Positions 1-5,140 of a DNA stretch of 6,666 nt are shown in pieces. The DNA comes from an uncultured Coriobacteriaceae bacterium. GTDB taxonomy: Bacteria > Actinomycetota > Coriobacteriia > Coriobacteriales > UMGS124. The translations under genes were made by a program, and so were the position numbers. A model generated the notes under the pieces. It was given only the letters and a program-made list of their open reading frames with translations, made no database searches and was not told where the DNA came from. Position 1 is the first letter of the stretch. The number at the start of each line of letters is the position of its first letter. Location of the stretch: contig CACZRK010000431.1 of the NCBI GenBank assembly GCA_902783515.1, positions 1 through 6,666 of the forward strand, written 5' to 3'.

Positions 1-210
1 ATCGCGGTGTGGGGCGCCCTGCGCGAGCTTGGCGTCGGCGCGAACCTGCAGCACTACAACCCGGTGATCGATGAGGCCGTGCGCGGCCTGCTTGGCCTCC
101 CCGCCGACTGGCGTCTCGTCGCGCAGATGCCCTTTGGCGGCATCGCGGCAGAGCCCGGCAAGAAGCCCGCAGAGGACGTGTCCGCGCGCGTGCGGGTGTA
201 CCAGGACTAG
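1..210 (+). CDS. Nitroreductase-family protein, C-terminal 69 residues (5' end outside window)
   Basis: The reading frame is open from the first base and ends in TAG at 208-210. The 69 visible residues resemble the C-terminus of the Frm2-like branch of FMN-dependent nitroreductases. They include a VWGALRELGVGANLQHYNP segment (about residues 3-21 of the fragment), which in this family forms the helix and loop near the flavin, then a LGLPADW turn and an AQMPFGG strand (residues 41-47), followed by a basic, proline-containing tail. Such proteins are usually about 200 residues and use NAD(P)H to reduce nitro or quinone-like compounds in the cytoplasm; the physiological substrate is normally unknown. 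An in-frame GTG at base 7 is internal to the conserved domain and is not the start. The gene converges on the ferrochelatase gene, 441 bp away, so the two are not an operon. The family call is firm, the substrate is not. Confidence 0.85.
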   Translation: MAVWGALRELGVGANLQHYNPVIDEAVRGLLGLPADWRLVAQMPFGGIAAEPGKKPAEDVSARVRVYQD

Positions 211-219
211 GCTGGCGGG

Positions 220-233
220 CGCGCGGACGCGCG
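220..233 (+). terminator. GC hairpin just after the nitroreductase stop (possible terminator)
   Basis: CGCGC and GCGCG pair around a GGAC loop, starting 10 nt after the stop codon. A second small dyad, GTGCGC/GCGCAC, follows at 236-248. Neither is followed by a T-run, so the terminator role is only a guess from position and GC-rich dyad structure. Confidence 0.25.
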
Positions 234-262
234 ACGTGCGCGGCGCACTACCCGGTCGGGGC

Positions 263-581
263 GGGACGGGTTTGCGCGAATGGGAGGCTCGCACGTGTGG
301 TGCCCCGACCGGCCGGGACGGTTTCGTGTGAATGGGAGTCTTTCCCGGGACGGAAGCGTGCGTTCGGGAGGGTTTTGCGGAGGCGCAGGTACAGCCTTCG
401 ACGAATGGGAGACTTCGCGGCGCCGATGACGGTGCGGGGGCTCGCTTGGAGGTCTCCCATTCGTGCAAGCATGTTCCGAACGTGCTCCCGAACGCGCGTG
501 TGCACGAATGGGAGCACTCCCATTCGCACGAGACCGTCCCACACACTCGCTCGAATGCTCCCGAACGCAAGAAACTGTCAC
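263..581. repeat. Array of nine GAATGGGAG/GTTCGGGAG motifs in 24-nt units, both orientations
   Basis: Nine copies of a 9-mer occur here. Six are GAATGGGAG: + at 278, 330, 403 and 506; - at 454 and 517. Three are GTTCGGGAG: + at 362; - at 485 and 558 (left-most base given). Most lie at the 3' end of a 24-nt unit of form GGGACGG, then 8 variable nt (near TTTCGTGC), then the 9-mer. Clear units are 263-286, 315-338 and 347-370 on +, and 517-540 on -. Weaker units are 388-411 on + and 454-477 and 558-581 on -. The copies at 485 and 506 have only the 9-mer side. The four leftmost copies point right and most of the right half points left, so the array is roughly a large inverted repeat centred near 430. 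It lies between two convergent 3' ends and no convincing protein is encoded. Function unknown; candidates are a protein-binding array, a dispersed intergenic element or a structured RNA. Confidence 0.8.
505..526. repeat. Perfect inverted repeat inside the array
   Basis: CGAATGGGAG (505-514) and CTCCCATTCG (517-526) are perfect reverse complements separated by only CA. As RNA this folds to a 9-bp stem with a GCAC loop. It is the only place where two motif copies of opposite orientation abut. Confidence 0.8.
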
Positions 582-590
582 CGTCCATGA

Positions 591-642
591 CCCCGCGCCC
601 GGCCACCGCCCCGCGCCCGGCCACGCCACCCCGCGCCCGGCC
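591..642. repeat. Three tandem copies of a 14-16 bp GC-rich unit
   Basis: CCCCGCGCCCGGCCAC occurs at 591-606 and 609-624, and its first 14 bases recur at 629-642, giving spacings of 18 and 20 bp. The block ends 9 bp before the ferrochelatase stop codon, so it lies just downstream of that gene. No function can be read from it; it may be a slippage-prone simple repeat. Confidence 0.75.
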
Positions 643-651
643 GTCAGCCGA

Positions 652-1698
652 TCACGCCTCGCGCTCCTCCGTCAGATGCCGGGCGATCACGCCGTGGATG
701 ACGCGCGCGTGCTCCTCGGTCGCGTCGAGGCAGGGGACCCACACGAAGCGGCCGCTCGTGTTGCAGGCGGCCTGCAGCGACTGCCCGACCGTCTGGGCGG
801 TCGGGGCTGCGGCCTCGCCCTCCAGTGCCGGCACCATGTCGTGGGGGATGTCGTAGAGGGTCTCCAGGCAGTCGACGGCGAACCCGGGGCAGCAGAACAC
901 GACGCGGAAGGACTGGTCGCGCCAGCCGGCGAGGACGTCAACGGTGAGCGGCGACACCCACAGGTCCTTGCGCGGGCCGAAGACGCTCTGGTAGGAGACC
1001 GTGACCGCGTCGGGCGCGACGCCGAGCTCGGCGGCGACCAGCGCGGCGGTCTGTTGCACCTGCGTGCGGTACGTGTCGCCGGCGCGCTCGTCCTTGAGCG
1101 GGATCGCGTGGAAGGAGAGCACGAGGTGGTCGTCGCGCGAGGGGTCGTAGCCGGTGGCGCGGATCGAGCCGGCGATCGCGCGTACGTAGGCGGGGTCGTC
1201 GTGGTAGTTGTCGATGACGATCGTCGACGGGTGCCAGCCGATGGCGTCCTGCGCGCGACGGAAGGCGTCGATGACCGCCTGCGTGGGCGAGAACGCGCTC
1301 TGCGGGTAGAGCGGCAGGAGCACGACGCGCGCGCAGCCCAGGTCACGCAGCTCCTGCAGGACTGCCGTGATGGAGGGCTCGCCGTAGCTCATCGCGCTGC
1401 GCACGACGACGTCGCCGGCGGGCGCGTCGGCGTCAAAGGCAGCCTGCACGAGCTCGCAGAGCTGGCGCTGGCGCACGACGAGCGGGGAGCCCTCGGGCGA
1501 CCAGATGAAGCGATAGCGCGCCGCGGAGGTGAACTTGCGCTTGGGAAGGATCCGCTTGTAGAGCAGATGACGCCAGATCGGGCGCGGCAGCTGGCGGATG
1601 CGGTCGTCCATGAGGAACTCGCGCAGGTAGGCCTCCACGTCGTCGGGTTCCGGCGACGCGGGGGAGCCGGTGTTCGCGACGATGACACCAGTCTTCAT
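652..1698 (-). CDS. hemH: Ferrochelatase (protoporphyrin or coproporphyrin ferrochelatase)
   Basis: This 348-residue protein inserts Fe2+ into a porphyrin, at or near the last step of heme synthesis. Family landmarks are in order: an N-terminal VIVANTGSP loop (6-13), the LSFHAIP motif (194-200) with the catalytic-type His197, QSVFGPRKDLW (237-247) matching the QSxFGxxxWL signature, and CPGFAVDCLETL (270-281) with the conserved acidic Glu279. The C-terminal VPCL (321-324) is also typical. The length is above the usual 310-320 residues; the extra is mostly an Ala/Pro/Gln-rich insert at about 288-316, before the last strand. The ATG start at 1698 is supported by an AGGAAGGGG-like ribosome site at 1715-1707, 8 nt upstream. 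Actinomycetota usually run the coproporphyrin route (CpfC), but this sequence alone does not decide which porphyrin is used. No other heme gene lies in the window. It is transcribed divergently from the phosphatase. Confidence 0.93.
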   Translation of the reverse strand: MKTGVIVANTGSPASPEPDDVEAYLREFLMDDRIRQLPRPIWRHLLYKRILPKRKFTSAARYRFIWSPEGSPLVVRQRQLCELVQAAFDADAPAGDVVVRSAMSYGEPSITAVLQELRDLGCARVVLLPLYPQSAFSPTQAVIDAFRRAQDAIGWHPSTIVIDNYHDDPAYVRAIAGSIRATGYDPSRDDHLVLSFHAIPLKDERAGDTYRTQVQQTAALVAAELGVAPDAVTVSYQSVFGPRKDLWVSPLTVDVLAGWRDQSFRVVFCCPGFAVDCLETLYDIPHDMVPALEGEAAAPTAQTVGQSLQAACNTSGRFVWVPCLDATEEHARVIHGVIARHLTEEREA

Positions 1699-1724
1699 GC
1701 GGTGAGCCCCTTCCTGACCTTCCG

Positions 1725-1730
1725 ACTATA
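1725..1730 (-). promoter_or_regulatory. Candidate -10 element for hemH
   Basis: On the minus strand the hexamer reads TATAGT (4 of 6 to TATAAT), 26 nt upstream of the hemH ATG, in an otherwise GC-rich stretch. The best -35 candidate, TGGATG at 18-bp spacing (1754-1749), matches only 3 of 6. If used, it would give a short leader of about 20 nt that still contains the ribosome site. Confidence 0.35.
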
Positions 1731-1869
1731 CGGCAGCGCCGGCCGCGGCATCCACGCATGCGCGGCCGCGGCACGCGTACCCGCGCGCACGCGCGCTCGG
1801 CGCGATGCCACGCGAGCGGTGCGCCCGCGGGTGACGTGCCTCAGACCTCAGTTATGGGGACGATACCAG

Positions 1870-1907
1870 ATGCGGCATGTCGGTTGCGTGCCGCATGCGA
1901 CCCGACA
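1870..1907 (+). promoter_or_regulatory. Interleaved inverted repeats (pseudoknot-capable) upstream of the phosphatase
   Basis: ATGCGGCA (1870-1877) pairs perfectly with TGCCGCAT (1889-1896), and the adjacent TGTCGG (1878-1883) pairs with CCGACA (1902-1907). The order A-B-A'-B' allows either competing hairpins or an H-type pseudoknot in RNA, or two overlapping operators in DNA. The role is unknown. It lies upstream of the TACAAT box, so it would only be in the phosphatase transcript if an earlier promoter is used. Confidence 0.35.
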
Positions 1908-1960
1908 CGTCTTCACCGGCATGACGCCGGCGGCGGACGCACGGGCGCGGCGGGAAGGGC

Positions 1961-1966
1961 TACAAT
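1961..1966 (+). promoter_or_regulatory. Candidate -10 box (TACAAT) for the phosphatase gene
   Basis: TACAAT matches 5 of 6 bases of the sigma-70-type -10 consensus in a GC-rich background. No good -35 hexamer is seen 16-18 bp upstream. If used, the phosphatase mRNA would have a GC-rich leader of about 130 nt. Confidence 0.3.
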
Positions 1967-2030
1967 GGCACCCTCGCGCCCCGGCGCTCGCCCGCCGGCC
2001 GCGATCGGCGCCTGCCTCGTGCGTCGGCGT

Positions 2031-2070
2031 CCGTCCACCGGCCACCGCGTCCGCCTACCGGCCGCCGCGC
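2031..2070 (+). repeat. Imperfect 20-bp tandem duplication before the phosphatase start
   Basis: Bases 2031-2050 and 2051-2070 agree at 16 of 20 positions; both contain ACCGGCC followed by a CCGCG block. The repeat is in the untranslated leader if the GTG start at 2106 is right. It may be a simple slippage product. Confidence 0.45.
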
Positions 2071-2105
2071 CCGCTCCGTCACCCTTGTCGAAAGGTCGTC
2101 TCGAC

Positions 2106-2609
2106 GTGCTCAAGGTCCTCTTCGTCTGCCACGGCAACATCTGCCGCTCGCCGATGGCCGAGTTCGTGCTGCGCGACCTCGCGATGCGCGAGGGGCTTGC
2201 CAGCGCGATCCGCGTCGACAGCGCCGCGACCACGGCGGAGGAGCTCGGCAACCCCGTCCACCCCGGCACCCGGCGCGTCCTCGCCGCGCACGGCGTCGCG
2301 TGCGTCGGGCACGTCGCCCGCCAGGTGCGCCGCGACGAGTACGGCGCGTGGGACCTCATTGTCGCCATGGACGACGAGAACGTCCGCGACCTGCTGCGCG
2401 TCTTCCGCCGCGACCGCGACGGCAAGATCCGCAAGCTCATGTCGTTCGCGGGGCAGTCGCTCGCGGAGCAGGGCAAGGCCGCGCATGACGTCGAGAAGGC
2501 CGCGCGCGACGTCGCCGACCCCTGGTACACCGGCGACTTCGAGACGACCTACCGAGACGTGCGCGCCGGGTGCGAGGGCATCCTCGCGCTCGCGGCGGCG
2601 CGGCGGTAG
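2106..2609 (+). CDS. Low-molecular-weight protein tyrosine phosphatase
   Basis: The 167-residue cytoplasmic enzyme removes phosphate from phosphotyrosine through a cysteinyl-phosphate intermediate. The P-loop is at the very N-terminus, VCHGNICRSPMAE (7-19), with nucleophile Cys8 and Arg14 of the CX5R motif. MDDEN (88-92) matches the conserved MDxxN region, and DPWY (138-141) supplies the general-acid Asp138. Length is slightly above the usual 150-160, owing to a charged insert around 115-135 (AEQGKAAHDVEKAARDV) just before the acid loop. The GTG start at 2106 places the P-loop where the family has it, and is preceded by GAAAGG (2090-2095) 10 nt upstream. An in-frame TTG at 2085 would add seven residues and is less likely. 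No tyrosine kinase or polysaccharide gene is next to it, so its substrate is open. Low-weight phosphatases sometimes share the fold with arsenate reductases, but the DPWY acid loop favours a phosphatase. Confidence 0.92.
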   Translation: MLKVLFVCHGNICRSPMAEFVLRDLAMREGLASAIRVDSAATTAEELGNPVHPGTRRVLAAHGVACVGHVARQVRRDEYGAWDLIVAMDDENVRDLLRVFRRDRDGKIRKLMSFAGQSLAEQGKAAHDVEKAARDVADPWYTGDFETTYRDVRAGCEGILALAAARR

Positions 2610-2630
2610 TGAGGCCGCGCGCTCACGCCG
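2601..2630. terminator. Dyad spanning both stop codons of the convergent phosphatase and LysR fragment
   Basis: GTGAG (2609-2613) pairs with CTCAC (2622-2626) over an 8-nt GC loop, and CGGC (2601-2604) pairs with GCCG (2627-2630) outside a small bulge. The two genes are only 13 bp apart, so one symmetrical structure could end both transcripts. There is no T-run on either side. Confidence 0.3.
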
Positions 2631-3141
2631 ACGCCCGCGCCACCCCGAACCGCTCCCGCGCGCACGCGACGAACGCGCGGACGGGCTCGCTCGCGCCGCG
2701 CTTCATGCGATAGATGCCGAACGGCACGGTGGGGATGTCGGGCATGGGGACGCGGACGGACCCGGCGACGTCGGGGCACACGTCGTCGGGCATGACGGCC
2801 GCGCCAAGGCCTGCGGTCGCCATCGTGGCGCCGATGAGCTCGGAGGCGCAGAACATGACGGGCGAGCGCTTGGTCGCCAGCAGCACGGCTGCCTGCACGT
2901 CGTGCATCTCGGCGGGCGCCACGCCCTCCTCCAGGCAGACGAGCGGCGTGCCGTCAAGGTCCTCCACGGCGAGGGACGGCCGGGCGGCCAGCGGGGAGCC
3001 GGTGCTGACGACGCACACGAAGGGGACGTCGCGCAGGAGGTCAAAGGTGACGCCGGCGGGCAGCGCGCGGGCGGAGCGGTTCGCGATGACGACGTCCAGG
3101 TCACCATGCGTGAGCTGGGAGATCGCCTCCTCGCCAGGCAT
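2623..3141 (-). pseudogene. LysR-type transcriptional regulator, C-terminal effector domain only (5' truncated)
   Basis: The 172 residues match the back half of a LysR-type regulator of about 300 residues. They start within the substrate-binding domain at a GDLDVVIA strand (13-20), the usual GELDLAI position. They continue with VVSTGSPLA (44-52), where the family has a HPLA loop, and with ATAGLGAAVMPD (108-119), the conserved GLGIALLP hinge. The first 120 or so residues, including the DNA-binding helix-turn-helix, are absent. The ATG at 3141 sits at the break point and is not a credible original start: homology is lost abruptly there and the sequence beyond belongs to a flavoprotein on the other strand. 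Without the helix-turn-helix this fragment could not regulate as a LysR protein. The reading frame is otherwise intact, so the break is recent, or is an assembly artefact. Confidence 0.82.
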
Positions 3142-3425
3142 ACTTCGGCAAGGAGGCCTTCCGTCTCTCGCCGCTGGACATGCCGCCGTTCTTCGGCGTG
3201 CGCCAGACCGGCTATATGCTGTGCACGATGGACGGCATCAAGATCGACACCACCATGCACGCGCTTGACAAGGACGGCGAGCCGATCGACGGCCTGTTCG
3301 TCTGCGGCAACGACTCGGGTGACTACTTTGCCAACACGTACCCCGACCTCGTCCCCGGCGCCGCAGCGGGTCGCTCCGCGACCTTCGGCCGCCGCGCGGG
3401 CAAGATCGCCGCGGGGGCGTGGTAG
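3141..3425 (+). pseudogene. FAD-dependent fumarate-reductase-like flavoprotein, last 94 codons (5' truncated)
   Basis: Read from TAC at 3141, the frame gives 94 residues ending in TAG at 3423-3425. The content is typical of the C-terminus of FAD-binding fumarate/urocanate-reductase-like proteins, which are numerous in Coriobacteriia. It begins YFGKEAFRLSPLDMPPFFGV, then GYMLCTMDGIKIDTTMHAL, then GLFVCGNDSG (51-60), the C-terminal FAD-contact loop, and a Gly/Ala-rich helix AGRSATFGRRAG (76-87) that packs on the flavin. The Rossmann GxGxxG dinucleotide fold and the catalytic centre, about 400 residues, are missing. An in-frame ATG at 3180 exists, but the homology begins upstream of it, and no functional enzyme could result. 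It abuts the LysR fragment head to head, the usual layout of a regulator and its target flavoenzyme, so both probably come from one ancestral pair. Confidence 0.8.
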
Positions 3426-3467
3426 GCGTAGGCGACGCGCGACGCGCACGTCATAGGGCAGGTCATG

Positions 3468-3506
3468 AGGGGCGTCCCGGCATGCGGGCCATGTCGGGGC
3501 GCCCCT
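3468..3506 (+). terminator. Nested hairpin downstream of the flavoprotein fragment
   Basis: AGGGGCG (3468-3474) pairs with CGCCCCT (3500-3506), and inside it CCCG/CGGG (3476-3479/3485-3488) forms a second small stem. A T-poor tail follows. An overlapping dyad, GGCCATGTC (3487-3495) with GACATGGGCC (3521-3530, one-base bulge), encloses the palindrome GGGGCGCCCC (3496-3505). It may be the old flavoprotein terminator. Confidence 0.35.
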
Positions 3507-3590
3507 TCGCGCGTTCCTGGGACATGGGCCGCGCCGACGTGCGCCCGCGCTCCGGGAGAGCCGCCCGCATACCCCGACACCCTCTCGAAA

Positions 3591-3624
3591 TATGTCGTAT
3601 CGACGTAACTGTTCCGCGAACGGT
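3591..3624. promoter_or_regulatory. Two adjacent 17-bp dyads, candidate tandem operator of the leuA-like operon
   Basis: TATGTCGTATCGACGTA (3591-3607) is a dyad of 7-bp arms around a 3-bp centre, with one T:G mismatch at the third pair. ACTGTTCCGCGAACGGT (3608-3624) follows without a gap, with the same 7-3-7 layout and the same mismatch position. Both share TGT at arm positions 3-5 and ACG at positions 13-15. The pair lies about 100 bp before the start codon, in the most AT-rich part of the intergenic region. No clear -35/-10 pair could be fixed. The regulator is unknown; the broken LysR fragment is nearby but lacks its DNA-binding part. Confidence 0.45.
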
Positions 3625-3723
3625 CGATTTCATACGGCTGAAAACAAGCTGGCGCAGAATGGAAACCGTCCAGCGGAACGCGCGCCCGCCGAACGGCCGC
3701 GCGAATCGAGTCAGGAGCAGTGC

Positions 3724-5136
3724 ATGAGAGAGGTCCGGGTCAGTGACGTCACGATGCGGGAGTCTGCCAGAACGGGCGCCCTCTCGCTCACCTTCAAGGA
3801 AAAGCTGGAGGTCGCCAAGCAGCTGGACCGCCTGGGCGTCTCGGTGATCGAGATCGAGGGCATCGAGCGCGAGAAGGTTGACCACCTGCGCATCAAGTCC
3901 ATCGCGTCGCTCGTCAAGAACGCGATGCTGGCCGTGCCCGTGAAGCTGGACTGCTCGGACGTGGACGCGGTGTGGGAGTCGCTCGCCGAGGCGCGGGACC
4001 CGCGCCTGCAGGTCATCGCGCCGGTCAGCCCCGCGCAGATCGAGTACCTGTCCCGCAAGAAGACCGACACGATGGCCACGGCGATCGTGGAGGCCGTCGC
4101 TGCCTGCGCCGCGCGCACGAGCAACGTTGAGTTCGTCGCCCGCGACGCGACCCGCGCCGACATGGCGTACCTGTGCCAGGTGATCGAGGGCGCCATCGAG
4201 GCCGGCGCCACCACGGTCACGGTGTGCGACGCCGCCGGTGCCATGCTGCCCGAGGAGTTCGCCCAGTTCATGGGCGCCCTGCGCGAGCAGGTGCCGTCGC
4301 TTGCCAAGGTGAAGCTGGGCATCTCCTGCTCCAACGAGATGTACATGGCCGACGCGTGCGCGATCGCGGGCATCATCGCCGGCGCCGACGAGGTCAAGGC
4401 GTCCAGCTACCCGCTGAACGTCGCCTCCGTCGACCGCCTCGCGAAGATCCTCGCCGACAAGGCCGACCAGTGCCAGGCGACGTGCCGGGTGCGCACGACC
4501 GAGATGCGCCGCGTCCTCGCCCAGATCAGCTGGATCTGCGAGGCCTCGCGCACGAAGTCGCCGCTGGCCGGCGCCGACGCGGGCGACGAGGCGGAGGTCG
4601 TGCTGACCGCCCACGACGACCTGGACACCGTCGTGAAGGCGGCCGGCAAGCTGGGCTACGACCTGTCTGCGGAGGACGCGGCGAGCGTCTACGAGGCGTT
4701 CATGCGCATCGCGACCAAGAAGGAGAGCGTGAGCTCCCGGGAGCTGGATGCCATCGTCGCCTCCGCGGCGCTGCAGGTCCCGCCGACCTACGTGCTGGAG
4801 CGCTACGTGATCAACTCCGGCAACGTGATCCGCGCCACGGCGTGCGTGCAGGTGAAGCGCGGCGACGAGGAGATCGAGACGGTCGCGGTCGGCGACGGCC
4901 CCATCGACGCCGCGTTCCTGGCGCTGGAGAAGATCGCCGGGCGGCACTACGAGCTGGACGACTTCCAGATCCAGTCGGTCACGCAGGGCACCGAGGCCAT
5001 GGGCCAGGCGCTCATCAAGCTGGAGTCCGACGGCAAGCTCTACTCGGGCCTGGGCATCTCGACCGACATCGTGGGCTCCAGCATCCGCGCCTACATGAAC
5101 GCGCTGAACAAGATCGTCTACGAGGAGCAGGAGTAG
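3724..5136 (+). CDS. LeuA-like protein (HMGL-like barrel plus LeuA regulatory domain) with altered metal site
   Basis: The 470-residue protein has the layout of 2-isopropylmalate synthase: an HMGL-like TIM barrel (about 4-270), a linker subdomain (about 290-350) and a LeuA C-terminal regulatory/dimer domain (about 354-470). The last contains VAVGDGPIDAAFLALEKI (387-404), SVTQGTEAMGQ (418-428) and SGLGISTDIVGSSIRAYMNALNK (441-463). In the barrel, DVTMRES (8-14) aligns with the DTTLRDG signature; Arg12 is kept, but the metal-binding Asp is Glu13. The HxHND metal motif reads S201-C202-S203-N204-E205, so both His ligands are gone. The following GxGERxGN loop reads SSYPLNVAS. It may therefore be a divergent enzyme with another chemistry, a non-metal paralogue, or a leucine-sensing subunit. 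The start at 3724 has AGGAG 6 nt upstream (3713-3717); the open frame runs back to 3592 but without homology. The next gene starts 4 bp after its stop, which indicates co-transcription. Confidence 0.85.
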   Translation: MREVRVSDVTMRESARTGALSLTFKEKLEVAKQLDRLGVSVIEIEGIEREKVDHLRIKSIASLVKNAMLAVPVKLDCSDVDAVWESLAEARDPRLQVIAPVSPAQIEYLSRKKTDTMATAIVEAVAACAARTSNVEFVARDATRADMAYLCQVIEGAIEAGATTVTVCDAAGAMLPEEFAQFMGALREQVPSLAKVKLGISCSNEMYMADACAIAGIIAGADEVKASSYPLNVASVDRLAKILADKADQCQATCRVRTTEMRRVLAQISWICEASRTKSPLAGADAGDEAEVVLTAHDDLDTVVKAAGKLGYDLSAEDAASVYEAFMRIATKKESVSSRELDAIVASAALQVPPTYVLERYVINSGNVIRATACVQVKRGDEEIETVAVGDGPIDAAFLALEKIAGRHYELDDFQIQSVTQGTEAMGQALIKLESDGKLYSGLGISTDIVGSSIRAYMNALNKIVYEEQE

Positions 5137-5140
5137 GCAG

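Larger units (their letters stand above)
1699..2105. other. Divergent intergenic region between hemH and the phosphatase gene
   Basis: These 407 bp separate two divergent genes and must hold the hemH promoter and probably the phosphatase promoter. Open frames here have no recognisable protein. Visible contents are a -10-like element for hemH near 1725, alternating purine/pyrimidine tracts (1755-1764, 1771-1780, 1782-1796), an interleaved dyad at 1870-1907, a TACAAT box at 1961 and an imperfect 20-bp tandem repeat at 2031-2070. Confidence 0.6.

Noticed and set aside
263..581. CRISPR array
   Set aside because: Repeat units are imperfect, occur in both orientations, and are irregularly spaced, with some copies only 2 bp apart; there are no spacers of constant length and no cas genes.
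207..856. Several 86-174 codon frames over the repeat array
   Set aside because: Their translations only reflect the repeated DNA motif read in different frames; no ribosome sites or conserved domains, and they overlap hemH or each other.
3180..3425. A small intact gene starting at the ATG at 3180
   Set aside because: Flavoprotein homology extends upstream of this ATG to 3141, and the product would be a fragment with no complete fold.
463..3456. A 997-codon open frame on + that crosses hemH, the phosphatase and the broken genes
   Set aside because: It is antisense to hemH and out of frame with the phosphatase and LysR fragment, and its translation is low-complexity Arg/Ala/Pro-rich. Long stop-free shadow frames are expected at this GC content.
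3611..3621. LexA/SOS box
   Set aside because: The dyad is GTTC-N3-GAAC, the reverse arrangement of the actinobacterial GAAC-N4-GTTC box.
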